Source of the DNA: Burkholderiales bacterium
Lineage (GTDB): Bacteria > Pseudomonadota > Gammaproteobacteria > Burkholderiales > Burkholderiaceae_C
NCBI GenBank assembly: GCA_017307855.1
Contig: JAFKGD010000004.1
Span: forward strand, 1-64,000
Direction of reading: 5' to 3'
Length of the DNA stretch: 64,000 bases
Below are positions 17,301 through 25,525 of the stretch, piece after piece. Within the stretch, counting starts at the first letter, position 1; every line of letters starts with the position of its first letter. Made by a program: the position numbers and the translations under genes. The notes under the pieces are model-generated. The model did not search any database, had not been told where the DNA came from, and saw only the letters and a list, made by a program, of their open reading frames with translations.

Positions 17301-18274
17301 TGGTAGCTGGCCGCACCCTCATCATCGCGCGTGTAGATCGTTACCGGCCGGTCCAGCGCGTCATAGAGGGTCACGGTCCAGCCGGCTGCACCGCCTGCGG
17401 TGACGGAGGAGCCGGTGTCCAGGAAGTACGGCTGGCTGACCCTGGCGGCAGCGCCCCAGGCGTTGTACTCGGTGTCCTTGACGAGGATGCGCGCGTTGCC
17501 CGGCTGGCCTGCGCCATCGAAGCCCTGGGTTTCTTCCCGCACCACGCGGCCCAGGGCATCGGAGTACTTGCGCGCATACGGCCCGTTGGCCGTGCCCGCG
17601 GCGTTCTGCGGCTGGCTCTCGACGTAGCTGACCGCCGCGGCCGGGGCGCCTGGAGGACTGGCCACGCACCCAGCGCTGTTGGACGACGTGTCCGTCACCT
17701 TCGCCGGCAGCAGGCAGTGGCGCGTGGCCACGCGGTTGCCATCAGCCGCCACCTCCAGCACTTTGCGGCCCAGCAGGTCGTACTCGGCAGTGGTGGTGAG
17801 GGCGTTGGGGCCGGTCTGGCTGATCACGCCACCGAAGCGCGGGTCGTACTGGCGCATCTCGGACTGCGACAGGGCGTTGGTGACCTGGGTGGCGAAGGCG
17901 CCGGCGGGGACAGCGATGCTGGAGCCGCTCACGGTCACTGTGTAGCTGGCGTAGGCCGTGGTGGTGGTGCGACTCGTGAACTGCGCTTGCGCGGAGGCCC
18001 CCGTGCAGCCGCTCAGCGTCATGCCCGTGCGGTTGCCGTAGGTGTCGTGGGTGTAGACGGTGCGCAGACATGAGTCGGCTCGGCCGGCATCGGGCTCTAA
18101 TACCTCGGCGGTGAGCAGGCCAGATATCGCGTCGTACTCGAAAGCGGTGGCTCGGTGCCCGCTAAGCTGCTGCGCTTGCGCTCCCACTGCTAAGGCAAGT
18201 GAGAGAAAAAATGTATATCCACGCTTACGACTAATCACTGTGCGGATTCGGCAGCAAAGGAGGTTTTGCATCAT
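14387..18274 (-). CDS. Secreted YD-repeat/RHS protein with polymorphic C-terminal toxin tip
   Basis: 1295 residues from the ATG at 18272-18274 (GGTGAGG ribosome site). A Sec signal peptide spans about 1-35 (FFLSLALAVGAQAQ). YD repeats fill about 40-850 (e.g. YDLLGRLVSRTE, YDANGRLATATYPTG), followed by the RHS core at about 860-965 (YDPFGKRRDINGSYD, GRMYDPHIGRFMQADPF, ending NATDPSGQ). A 190-residue Gly/Ala-rich pretoxin region follows (ending GAFQYLFNQ near 1157), then a 135-residue variable tip with HIMNSKH (about 1220-1226) and a beta-hairpin-like end. The shell of such proteins encapsulates and self-cleaves its tip toxin. The tip's small size and H/K pattern suggest a nuclease, but this is a guess. 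No PAAR or T6SS genes are adjacent. Confidence 0.88.
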   Translation of the reverse strand: MMQNLLCCRIRTVISRKRGYTFFLSLALAVGAQAQQLSGHRATAFEYDAISGLLTAEVLEPDAGRADSCLRTVYTHDTYGNRTGMTLSGCTGASAQAQFTSRTTTTAYASYTVTVSGSSIAVPAGAFATQVTNALSQSEMRQYDPRFGGVISQTGPNALTTTAEYDLLGRKVLEVAADGNRVATRHCLLPAKVTDTSSNSAGCVASPPGAPAAAVSYVESQPQNAAGTANGPYARKYSDALGRVVREETQGFDGAGQPGNARILVKDTEYNAWGAAARVSQPYFLDTGSSVTAGGAAGWTVTLYDALDRPVTIYTRDDEGAASYQGATVSEASRTYNGLVVTETTVRTSRDGQGQQQASTTLSTTRVKDPLGQLVQVVDVTGATLSQKFDAFGSVVESRDAQDNRIVTTFDQRGRKTQLADPNAGTWNYRYNALGELTGQQSPLQVAGTPSITAGHWTTLAYDLLGRLVSRTEPEYTTTWSYDKYANNAACTKGIGKLCEVVTSHGVSKKTVYDSYGRPSSTTQAVTSGPSFTSSQTYDANGRLATATYPTGVSVTHTYTALGYPSQISRGATMLWQLTKTNAWGKPEQFVLGDAAQTTQHGFDAQTGRATAIQAGSAASPAALLSHAYGWDTVGNLTDRVEVYDPGSNHSLSENFGYDGLNRLTSYQTSSPGIASLSRTVSLAYSPIGNILYKSDVGIYSYPASGAASVRPGAVASIAAGSGGTLGYSYDVAGNLTGGSGGKYSQVSYTSFNLPDGQNGVLGANANRYTWQYGPDHERVKEVRVAGGTTRTTWYHHPDNQNGLGFEQEHVGATITNRHYVSAAGQAFVMLTSVGTHTNIAAQTLTETQWWHRDHLGSIATITNAAYAVTQRFSYDPFGKRRDINGSYDANGVLVYDHPTATDRGFTGHEHLDDVGIVNMNGRMYDPHIGRFMQADPFIQAPDLLQNYNRYSYVLNNPLNATDPSGQFFAPIFAAIASSAGYVAAGIVAARAVGLIDTKTARGLLGAVALMTIAGNPQWFGVVGTESMRAEFLAGVIGGAASGAIACGADCAAMGGFSGALFSTVAVTAKGLAQNHIGRITMHGVAGCIASEAGGEKCGHGAMTAALSKAITSNLESTGDIRIDTVRSAMIAGVISEVGGGKFANGAVMGAFQYLFNQALTGRNSPETKVLDAVRRGDYDEAKFLLENATAGEVSPAVGRAIQAGLELKNLGYSANSIQHIMNSKHMLGPLVRQLGSNEAAALRIHEAAQTLVAVGKNYQTGTWVALRVEQTVVHVKGAIVNGTFRVSTATMKPF

Positions 18275-18285
18275 CACTTCGCACC

Positions 18286-21200
18286 TCACCAAAGGCCGCA
18301 TCCGGCACCATTGGAGCCACGAGCTAGATTTGCAGTCCGAGTTGTTGAATTTCCGGCCGAATCTGTTATGACAACTTGAAATAGACTTTGCGACTCGGCG
18401 GAGAAACGCAGTATTGCCGATTGGCTGTTGGCCGATACTAGCCAAGAATTACTGATTCCCTGCCAAGAGAAAACATAGGGCGAGACCCCGCCTGAAACAC
18501 TCAGTGTGAACGATACCTCCGCCTCGTTATCTCGCGGGCAGCTGAGAAGAATATAGTTTCCATTTGACCCCACCAGAGATACAGGAGCCGAAGCTGGGCC
18601 ATCGGAGTTGTATGTCCCGGGATAGTAAATATGTAAGTAAAGAGCACTGGAAAAACTAGCGGCCAAGGGTGAAGGCGTGTGGTAACGCACGTTCATTTCT
18701 TTGGTCAGAGTCGCGCCAAGGCTGTCCATTACGGTCACGCGTACTTGTTCGGTAAAGTCCTGTCCCAAAGCCACCGTTGTGCTGAAAATTGGTGTTGCGC
18801 TCGTAGCATTGGTGATCGTCGTGCGCGTACCGTTGAGGCGCACCCAGCTGTACGTGTAGACGCCGCTGCCGCCTGTGACGCTCACGCCCGCGGTGGTGAT
18901 GTCAATCTCCCCAGGGGTGTTGCGTGTGCCCGAGACGGTGGGCGCCGTCACCGTGGCGGACAATGGTGGGGGCGCCCCCACCGAGTAACTCACGCTCACG
19001 TCCTGCGTGCGCATCGCGTTGTCCTGATCGGTCACCGTGACACGGAACGTCTCCGTCACGCTCTGGCTCCACGTGAGGTTGCCCGTCACCGTCAGCACGC
19101 CATTGGCGCCCGTGGCCATCGTGAAGGTGTTGCCGGTGAGCCGTGCCCATGTGTAGGCGTAGCCCGGCGTGCCACCGAACGCCGTGGGCGTAATGTCTGC
19201 GCTCAGGATCCCGGGTGAGTTCCTGCTGTCGACCACGTTGGCCGAGCTCACCGTGAGCGCCAGGCCGTTGAAGGTCGTGGGTGCGCCGCCGCTGCTGGCC
19301 GCCAGCATCACGTCCGGCACGGTGCTGTTGACCTCGGCCCGCGCCAAGCGGCCCAGGATCCAGCTGTCGCCTGCGGTGTTGGCCGCCAAGTACTGGTTCG
19401 TGGTGGCCTTGGTGTAGGTGCGGCTCTGCCCCTGCACCTGGCCTGTAGTCTCCACCGTCACATGCAGCGGATCGCTCCAGCAGTTGTAGCTGCCGTTGCT
19501 GGTCGTGACCTTGGCCATGGGCGCGAGGTTCAGGTCCCGGCTCTGCTCGGCATTCGTGAGCACCACCGGGCGGTACAGGCGCGGCGTGCCCGTCGCCACC
19601 GTCTGCGGGCAGCCCTGGGTATGAAGGTCGCCATAGGTGCTCTCGGTGAGTGACACCCAGGCCGCCGCCCCCGCCGCGTCGGGCCAGCGCCGGGTTTCTT
19701 CGGGCAGGGTTATGAAGGGGAAGTCTTGGCGGTAGGTCGTGCGCGTGGACATGGAGGTGCCGTCAGCGGCCGGTGTCGTGCGCGTGAGAGTTCTGAAACC
19801 CAGGTAGCCGCGACCGTTGATGTGCGCGCGCTGGCCGCCGTAGGCGTACTCGGTGGTAAGCACACCGCCAACGCCGTTGGGGGCATCGACCGATGAGACC
19901 ACCCATTGGGTGCTCACGAGGTCGATCGTGGGGTACACAGCGCCCGTCAAGCGCGTGTAGACCGCCGGGTCCGTCAGAGGCTTGTAATGGATTGTGGTCA
20001 CCGCGCCCAGCGGAGACTTAACGCTAGCGAGCAGGTCGGGCGGCTGCGTCGTGGCGCGACGGAACAAAGCATTAGAGGCGGCGTTGTCAGAAACACGAAG
20101 TAAGTTAGCCGAACCCACGCCAGCAAAGTCACCAACGAGGAAAGAATAATCTCCGTTCCACGAAAGAGGCACACTGCTCAGATTTGTTTCTACTTCAGCA
20201 AAAGAACCGTCACTAAGCGGACGTACGATTTTGGAGTGATTTCCAGCGATCAAAACTCCTTGCTCAGCTTTTCTTCTAGAAGACAGTATCTCGCTGCGGC
20301 CATCGCCATCTAGATCCAAAGCTACATACTGCACATAGCTAGGCCAATCAGAAGGAGGTGGAGGGCATCCAGTGCCCTCTCCCCCCCAAGAGCACTCAGG
20401 ATAATTTTTGCCAGCCCAGGTTGCAATGTTCCCTCGGTATATAAAGCTTCCGGCCCCATTGTTAATCCAAAGTGAATAAGGCTGAGGACTTGTATAGTCG
20501 AGACATGCAAGGTCCCACTGCCCATCGCCATTGGCGTCCAATATCTCAATCCCGGTTGAACATGTCGGTACCTGAGTAGACAATTTTTGAAATTGCCCAG
20601 GCAAACCGGAGGCCAAAAATCGAACGCTAGAACTTCTAACAACAATGTCTGGCAAACCATCGCCATTGATATCACTCACGAAAGAATTATCGGATTTGTA
20701 AGCTCCAATATTCTCGTATCCCACATTGGCGGATGGACTCGAGTAAGTATTCTCACCACTAATATTTGTTTGCAGTTTTGTATAACTTCCAACTATTGAA
20801 GACCCCAAGAAAACACATGTTCTCTCACTACACCCCGAGGGGATAGCAGGATGCCCATCCCATCGGGAGGCATGAATAGGATTCCTATCTTCAGTATTAG
20901 AGATTAGGAGATCAGGAAATCCATCACCATTCACATCGGACAACTGAAAATTTCTTCCGACTCTTTGGAGGATAGTCGCGGAACTGAGGCAACCTCCTTC
21001 GTCATCCACGATGCAGACGTCGCGATACACTGGCGAAGATTTCACCAAAATAGGCGCCTCTACCGGTATTGCCGTACTGAAAATTCCAGAAGTGCTACCC
21101 AGATATATCTGAGCTGAACTTCCTGAGGAGCAGAGGTTACTCAATGGGTTATTGAATTGATCTTTAACTCTTATTAAATCGGAAACTCCATCAAGATTGA

Positions 21201-22488
21201 AATCTGCTACCAGCGAGTAGTAGCAACCTGAGCTGTGACCTAACTGCACATTCTTCAGATTGAAGCTTGTCCAAAGTGTGAAACTGCCATCGCCATTGGA
21301 GAGCAACAGCTCGTTGCTGCTCGTTGTGTCGCTCCAGCGGATAATGTCCTGACGGCCGTCTCCGTTGAAGTCACCCTGGATCACCCCCACCGTGCCCGCG
21401 CTGTTCTTGAGCTGCACCCCTGTCAGGCTCGCGTGCGAAAGCTGATCGAAGTTGAAGCCCGGGCCCGCCCCGTACGTGAACTCCGTCCTCGGGCTACACG
21501 TCGTCTCCGCCGCCCCACCGCAGCTTTGCACCGACGCCAGCAGCGAGCGCCCCGTCTGCTCTCCCGTCGTGTACAGCAGCTTGACCGTGTTGACTTTCAC
21601 CCCGCCTGTGCCGTCCGTGGCCGTGCCGGTGTAGGTGCGGATGGCCGAGAGCCGCTGCGTGTTCACGCTCTTGGAGCCTTCGTGGTACGCCTCGCTCTTG
21701 TCCGGCCGGGCCTCGTAGGTGAAGTCCACCCGGCTCGTCGCCGCCTGGCTGGCATTGCCCGTGTAGCGGATCTGGCTCACGGCCCACTCGCTGCCCACCG
21801 AGCCCGCGAAGCTGTTGCTCCACTTGCCGTAGCCCACGGTCATGAAGTTTCCCACCGTGTCGCTGATCTTCGAGACCGCCCAGGCCATCACCGCCGTCTT
21901 GCCCTGCGCCTCGATGCGTGCGTTGGCATCGAGCCCGTACTCGTAGATCAGCCCGGCCTTGGTCCACACCTTGAAGCTCTGTGCGCCCGTGGCGGATGTG
22001 CCGCCAACAGCGCGTACGCGCGTGTGGTTGTCTTTCTCGAGACGGTATTCGGTGCCCGCTCCGCCGTAGCCCGTTTGAGAGGTGACCGGCACCCCCGAGG
22101 CATCGGTCAAGATCAGCCGCTGACCATCCAGGCACAGCCGGTCATCGGCCGTGTACTTCACGCCCCGGCGCACACCATCGGTGTCCAGCACCGCGCCACA
22201 GCGCGTGACCACCGACAGACCGCTCATCGACCAGCCGTGGCCGAAGGGGCCGCTGACGCCACCGCCTGAGTACTGAAGGGAGAGTTTGGGCTCGACGCCT
22301 CCACGACCTGGAGGCACCACCACCGGCACCGAGTAGCTCAACTGGCCACTCTCGGTCACAGTAACTTGCTGCCCATGCGCCACGCCCGTCCAAACTGCAG
22401 CCAACATCCAACACAGCACACCGACTTCGCAAGAAAATCCATAACTGTATTTGCGGCCCCGACGTCCCCACCATCTATACATAGTCAT
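18286..22488 (-). CDS. Secreted SpvB/TcB-like FG-GAP protein
   Basis: 1400 residues with a Sec signal peptide (about 1-40, ending AHGQQ). An SpvB-type N-terminal domain follows (about 45-340, GRGGVEPKLSLQYSGGG and FGHGWSMSG). Then come at least six FG-GAP/VCBS calcium-binding repeats (about 370-790: GDFNGDGRQDI, DVNGDGFPDL, DINGDGLPDI, LDLDGDGRSEI). A TcdB-middle-like domain (about 815-1010, VTTIHYKPLTDP, GRGYLGFRTLTR) precedes two or three Ig/PKD-like beta sandwiches to the end. TcB proteins form half of the hollow shell that holds the RHS toxin. Here that half is a separate chain ending 11 bp before the RHS start codon. A GGAGAGGA ribosome site supports the ATG at 22486-22488. Confidence 0.85.
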   Translation of the reverse strand: MTMYRWWGRRGRKYSYGFSCEVGVLCWMLAAVWTGVAHGQQVTVTESGQLSYSVPVVVPPGRGGVEPKLSLQYSGGGVSGPFGHGWSMSGLSVVTRCGAVLDTDGVRRGVKYTADDRLCLDGQRLILTDASGVPVTSQTGYGGAGTEYRLEKDNHTRVRAVGGTSATGAQSFKVWTKAGLIYEYGLDANARIEAQGKTAVMAWAVSKISDTVGNFMTVGYGKWSNSFAGSVGSEWAVSQIRYTGNASQAATSRVDFTYEARPDKSEAYHEGSKSVNTQRLSAIRTYTGTATDGTGGVKVNTVKLLYTTGEQTGRSLLASVQSCGGAAETTCSPRTEFTYGAGPGFNFDQLSHASLTGVQLKNSAGTVGVIQGDFNGDGRQDIIRWSDTTSSNELLLSNGDGSFTLWTSFNLKNVQLGHSSGCYYSLVADFNLDGVSDLIRVKDQFNNPLSNLCSSGSSAQIYLGSTSGIFSTAIPVEAPILVKSSPVYRDVCIVDDEGGCLSSATILQRVGRNFQLSDVNGDGFPDLLISNTEDRNPIHASRWDGHPAIPSGCSERTCVFLGSSIVGSYTKLQTNISGENTYSSPSANVGYENIGAYKSDNSFVSDINGDGLPDIVVRSSSVRFLASGLPGQFQKLSTQVPTCSTGIEILDANGDGQWDLACLDYTSPQPYSLWINNGAGSFIYRGNIATWAGKNYPECSWGGEGTGCPPPPSDWPSYVQYVALDLDGDGRSEILSSRRKAEQGVLIAGNHSKIVRPLSDGSFAEVETNLSSVPLSWNGDYSFLVGDFAGVGSANLLRVSDNAASNALFRRATTQPPDLLASVKSPLGAVTTIHYKPLTDPAVYTRLTGAVYPTIDLVSTQWVVSSVDAPNGVGGVLTTEYAYGGQRAHINGRGYLGFRTLTRTTPAADGTSMSTRTTYRQDFPFITLPEETRRWPDAAGAAAWVSLTESTYGDLHTQGCPQTVATGTPRLYRPVVLTNAEQSRDLNLAPMAKVTTSNGSYNCWSDPLHVTVETTGQVQGQSRTYTKATTNQYLAANTAGDSWILGRLARAEVNSTVPDVMLAASSGGAPTTFNGLALTVSSANVVDSRNSPGILSADITPTAFGGTPGYAYTWARLTGNTFTMATGANGVLTVTGNLTWSQSVTETFRVTVTDQDNAMRTQDVSVSYSVGAPPPLSATVTAPTVSGTRNTPGEIDITTAGVSVTGGSGVYTYSWVRLNGTRTTITNATSATPIFSTTVALGQDFTEQVRVTVMDSLGATLTKEMNVRYHTPSPLAASFSSALYLHIYYPGTYNSDGPASAPVSLVGSNGNYILLSCPRDNEAEVSFTLSVSGGVSPYVFSWQGISNSWLVSANSQSAILRFSAESQSLFQVVITDSAGNSTTRTANLARGSNGAGCGLW

Positions 22489-22661
22489 CCTCTCCAGCGC
22501 CTTTAATCCCTCATTTCTGTAACAGTACGTTCAGGCCATCGATTCTCAAAATGAGTGCTTCTAATTCACGAGCTAGTCGTCAGGTGTTTCGAAAAAACGT
22601 TTGCACACCCCCCCCATGATTAGGATTCAAGCAGCATCCTGATGATCAGTAGTCATTTCAC
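22489..22661. other. Intergenic leader of the SpvB/RHS operon
   Basis: About 170 bp between the operon start and the IS3 left end. It contains the GGAGAGGATG ribosome site of the SpvB-like gene and a run of eight C's (around 22608-22615). A TTGAGA/TACTGT pair on the minus strand could be a weak sigma-70 promoter, but the match is poor. No ORF is seen. Confidence 0.3.
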
Positions 22662-22741
22662 TGGAGTGAACCCTTTAGGCTGGACCGCCGGGGATAGATG
22701 AACTGATACGCTAGCTGGGCCTTCATAGAAGGAGAAGGTTC

Positions 22742-23035
22742 ATGTCATCAAGAGGTCCCTATCGCAGGCACGCGGCGCAGTTCAAACTGCAACTGTGCAG
22801 CGACATTCGCTCAGGCTCGCTGGGGCGGCGCGACGCCCAGAAGAAATACGCGCTATCCGCCAATCTCATCCAGACATGGTTGACGCAGTTTGACCGCGGC
22901 GAGCTGACCAACGAGGAGGCCGAGGCGGACGTGATCGCCGAATACGAAGCGAAGATTGCTGCGCTGGAGCGCAAAGTGGGGCAGCTCACAATGGAGCTGG
23001 ATCTGGTCAAAAAACACCCCGCCTGCGCCTCGTGA
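22742..23035 (+). CDS. IS3-family transposase OrfA
   Basis: 97 residues with an N-terminal helix-turn-helix (about 10-50, RRDAQKKYALSANLIQTWL) and a leucine-zipper-like C-terminus (EAKIAALERKVGQLTMELDLVKK), as in IS3 OrfA proteins that bind the terminal repeats. A run of six A's at 23009-23014 is the expected kind of site for programmed frameshifting into OrfB. The frame is intact with a GGAGAAGG ribosome site. Confidence 0.85.
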   Translation: MSSRGPYRRHAAQFKLQLCSDIRSGSLGRRDAQKKYALSANLIQTWLTQFDRGELTNEEAEADVIAEYEAKIAALERKVGQLTMELDLVKKHPACAS

Positions 23036-23896
23036 GCGACAACGAGAGCTCATCAATCATCACCGGCCCCAAGCCTGCACAGTCCGACGGGGGTGCGAAG
23101 TGATCGAAATGCCGCGCAGTACCTTCTACTACCGTGGCGCGGCTGACGCCGACGAGTTGCCCGACACGCAGTTGGTCGACCTCATCTCGTCCATCCAGGA
23201 CGAGCTACCGGGCTACGGATATGTCGCGTCACGCACGAGCTGCGACGCCGTGGCCACGTCGTCAACCACAAGCGTGTTGCACGCCTGATGAAGGCGCACG
23301 GCATGGGCAACAAGCCGCGCCGTCAGTTCGTTCGCACGACCGACAGCAACCACGACTCGCCCATCTTCCCGAACCTCTATCGCAACGTGATCCCGAGCCG
23401 GCCAGATCTGGTGTGGGTCGCCGACTTCACGTACATCCAGATCGCAACCGGGTTCTGCTACTTGACGGCAACCCTCGATGCGTGCAGTCGCAAGGTGGTG
23501 GGATATGCGATCTCCAGGCGCATCGAAACGCCGCTGGCACTCGCGGCCCTGCGCTCCGCGATCGAGAGCCGCCGACCTTCACCTGGCTGCATCCACCACA
23601 CGGATCGCGGCTCTCAGTACGCAAGCGACACATACCGGCGTGCGCTTCGGGAGGCTGGCCTGCGCGGCTATATGAGCTCGCCGGCCAATCCGTATCACAA
23701 TGCCCAGGCTGAGAGCTTCCTGAAGACGCTCTAGGTCGAGGAGGTGTACTTGGCCGGCTAAGAGACGTTCACGGATGTGGCCACGCGGTTGCCGCGCTTC
23801 ATCGAAGAGGTCTACAACACCAAGCGGCTTCACTCGTCACTCGGTTACCGATCACCCAACGAATTCGAATCGCAACTCGCTCAGCAGGCGGCTTAG
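22990..23896 (+). pseudogene. IS3-family transposase OrfB, broken
   Basis: The DDE integrase-type transposase can be followed across two frames. The N-terminal half (VRRGCEVIEMPRSTFYYRG) runs to about 23225. A frameshift follows, then the catalytic half: VWVADFTYI (first D), HHTDRGSQYAS (second D) and NAQAESFLKTL (E). It is interrupted by a TAG at about 23732 and a TAA shortly after, before finishing with [19 protein letters not shown]. One frameshift and two in-frame stops make the element incapable of self-transposition. Confidence 0.85.
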
Positions 23897-24016
23897 TTCT
23901 GATGAACCCGCTGGTCCAGTCTACGGGGTTCACTCCATAAACGCGTTAGTTTTCATTCAGATCTGACCCACGTTAGCCCTACCCTGCTTGCTTCTGAAAG
24001 CAGGGAGTAATCAGGA

Positions 24017-24300
24017 GTGATAGACGTGGCGACATTGAATGTCATCAGGCGCTGGGCACTGCGCGAGCAGCTGTCCATTCGCGAGATTGCCAGGCGTACA
24101 GGCCTGGCACGCAACACAGTGAAGAAGTACCTGCGATCCGATCAGACGGAGCCGCAGTACGCCAAGCGGGCCAGCTCGAGCAGGCTGGACCCTTATGCCG
24201 ACAAGCTGACCCAGTGGCTCGAAGCAGAGGTCACGCGATCACGGAAACAGCGGCGCACTTTGAGGCAGATCCACACATTGCGCGGCTACGTTCAGCGTCT
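24017..24300 (+). pseudogene. IS21-family istA 5-prime fragment
   Basis: The first ~93 residues read as IstA: IRRWALREQLSIREIARRTG, then LARNTVKKYLRSD (helix-turn-helix), then EAEVTRSRKQRRTLRQIH. After about position 24295 the frame loses similarity and ends at 24373. Full IstA is about 500 residues and needs the adjacent istB ATPase gene, which is absent. The leader (CTGACCCAC, a hairpin from CCTGCTT...AAGCAGG, then AGGAGTGAT) resembles the leader of the other istA remnant at 4.7 kb. Confidence 0.75.
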
Positions 24301-24369
24301 ATCGTGTAGCGCTAGCGAGGATGCATGCGACGAGCTAGCTCTTGAGCTCACACATACCAGCATGGCGTA

Positions 24370-25026
24370 CTAGCTTCGACTCGCCCCGAACCCGTGGCGC
24401 CCGTTCCCGAACTCCTTGGTTCCTGCCTTGCACAGGTAGCTAGCACGATAGAAGAACGCTTCCAACCCCGACCGATCTCCTTTCTCAAAAAGATAAACAG
24501 GATTCTCCGGGAAATGCACCAAGCCGAGTGCAGTTTCGTACTTTGTCCCAAGCGCGCTGGCCCATGACTCCATGATTCGATGCGCCATGTTGGAGTGTCT
24601 GGAAGCGATTTTCCCCAATGTGAAATACGCCTCGCGATTGAGAAGAATCGCGACGTGATAGTGCACTCTCCCAAACTTGCCGATCTCCCTCGCCCAAACG
24701 AATCGAACCTCACTGTCGTGGGCGTAGATATTCCTCAGCATCGCTAAGGATCGATGATGACGAATCTTTGCCTTGATTGAATCAACGAACCGCGAGATGT
24801 AAGAGTTCGCGATTGAATCATTGCTTGCATCCATACCGTACGGAAAATGTAGGTCAAACCTAATTGCAAAGACGCGAGAGTAAGACTCAAGAGCTAGATT
24901 CGCTACGCGATGCAAAGTATCAAGGTACTCCATGATCATAGGCCCGTTCTCCTGCATCACGGGAAGTCCATGGAAGGTTCTGTCGTAGTAGAGCGTGTGA
25001 TTTCTATTAAGAGATTTCTCGTTCAT
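24370..25026 (-). CDS. Inovirus Gp2/YagK-YfjJ family protein, HUH-replicase-like
   Basis: 218 residues matching the YagK/YfjJ (inovirus-type Gp2) family. It contains an H-x-H in GRVHYHVAILLNREAYFTLG (H122, H124) and a distal tyrosine/lysine motif FFYRASYLCKAG (Y193, Y197, K200). That order, HUH then Y-x-x-x-Y-x-x-K, is what rolling-circle HUH endonucleases use to nick an origin. The assignment as an active nickase is an inference; the family annotation is firmer. Codon use is AT-richer than the host. It is the left-most gene of the P4-integrase element, followed upstream by a 500-bp AT-rich region. Confidence 0.75.
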   Translation of the reverse strand: MNEKSLNRNHTLYYDRTFHGLPVMQENGPMIMEYLDTLHRVANLALESYSRVFAIRFDLHFPYGMDASNDSIANSYISRFVDSIKAKIRHHRSLAMLRNIYAHDSEVRFVWAREIGKFGRVHYHVAILLNREAYFTLGKIASRHSNMAHRIMESWASALGTKYETALGLVHFPENPVYLFEKGDRSGLEAFFYRASYLCKAGTKEFGNGRHGFGASRS

Positions 25027-25525
25027 TAGTTTCTCCTAATGACATCGAGGGATCTCCTCGTTGTCATAGCATGACCAAATGAACCGAATCACTGGAAACA
25101 ACTAGCCCCAGCATCAAAAAACCACCACGAGAGCTAGTGCTCCTGAGGAATGATTACTTTACCTATTTCTTATATTCTTATCCTATATTCTTATATAACC
25201 AATACCGAGAAATGATGCCTGCAGTTCTGGATGGATTATTGAGAGAAGCGCCGCACGCTGCGGTGTTTTTCATAAGTACTTAACTCTGGAAAAATAGTCA
25301 GGCAGCGCAAGAAAAATTTTCTAGATCTGAGCCAGTTGCATCCTCATCGGCCTGATCTGAATTGGTTCGCAGGGAAACGGTTCAGACCATACTAGACTCA
25401 AGTATTTTCTTCCCAACAGATACATGAACCTGCGGCTCGTCGAACACGCGCAGCCACTCTAACACTGCTGTCGCTTCCGTCACGCGACGGGGAAATCGCT
25501 AGCAAGAATCAACGCACGGTACGCG
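25027..25525. other. AT-rich gene-free region with direct repeats and a terminator
   Basis: About 500 bp, clearly AT-richer than the surroundings, without a supported ORF. It contains two exact copies of TATATTCTTAT (25171-25181 and 25184-25194) in an AT-rich tract, and a GC hairpin with a T-run at 25251-25270. Being upstream of the Gp2-like replicase gene, it is a candidate replication origin or regulatory region of the element. Confidence 0.4.
25251..25270 (+). terminator. Intrinsic terminator in the Gp2/AlpA intergenic region
   Basis: Stem CCGCA/TGCGG with a 3-nt loop, followed by TGTTTTT. Short stem but a good T-tract on the plus strand. Confidence 0.45.

Larger units (their letters stand above)
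22662..23937 (+). mobile_element. Degenerate IS3-family insertion sequence
   Basis: The ends are imperfect inverted repeats. The left end begins TGGAGTGAACCC and continues to GGCTGGACC; the right end reads the complement (GGTCCAG...GGGTTCACTCCA) and finishes at 23937. The 1276-bp length is normal for IS3. It encodes OrfA and a broken OrfB. No target-site duplication is visible in the flanking bases, which suggests rearrangement or decay after insertion. It sits between the toxin operon and the P4-integrase element. Confidence 0.8.

Noticed and set aside
14975..18073. Long open frame on the plus strand opposite the YD-repeat gene
   Set aside because: It is antisense to a clear RHS protein, has Arg/His/Ala/Val-biased low-complexity composition, no domain and no ribosome site. 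High GC alone keeps such frames open.
14387..18274. Type VI secretion RHS effector
   Set aside because: No PAAR domain, VgrG, or T6SS gene is near, and the protein starts with a Sec signal peptide.
22742..23896. Functional IS3 transposase
   Set aside because: OrfB needs one frameshift and two in-frame stops to be bypassed, beyond the normal programmed frameshift.
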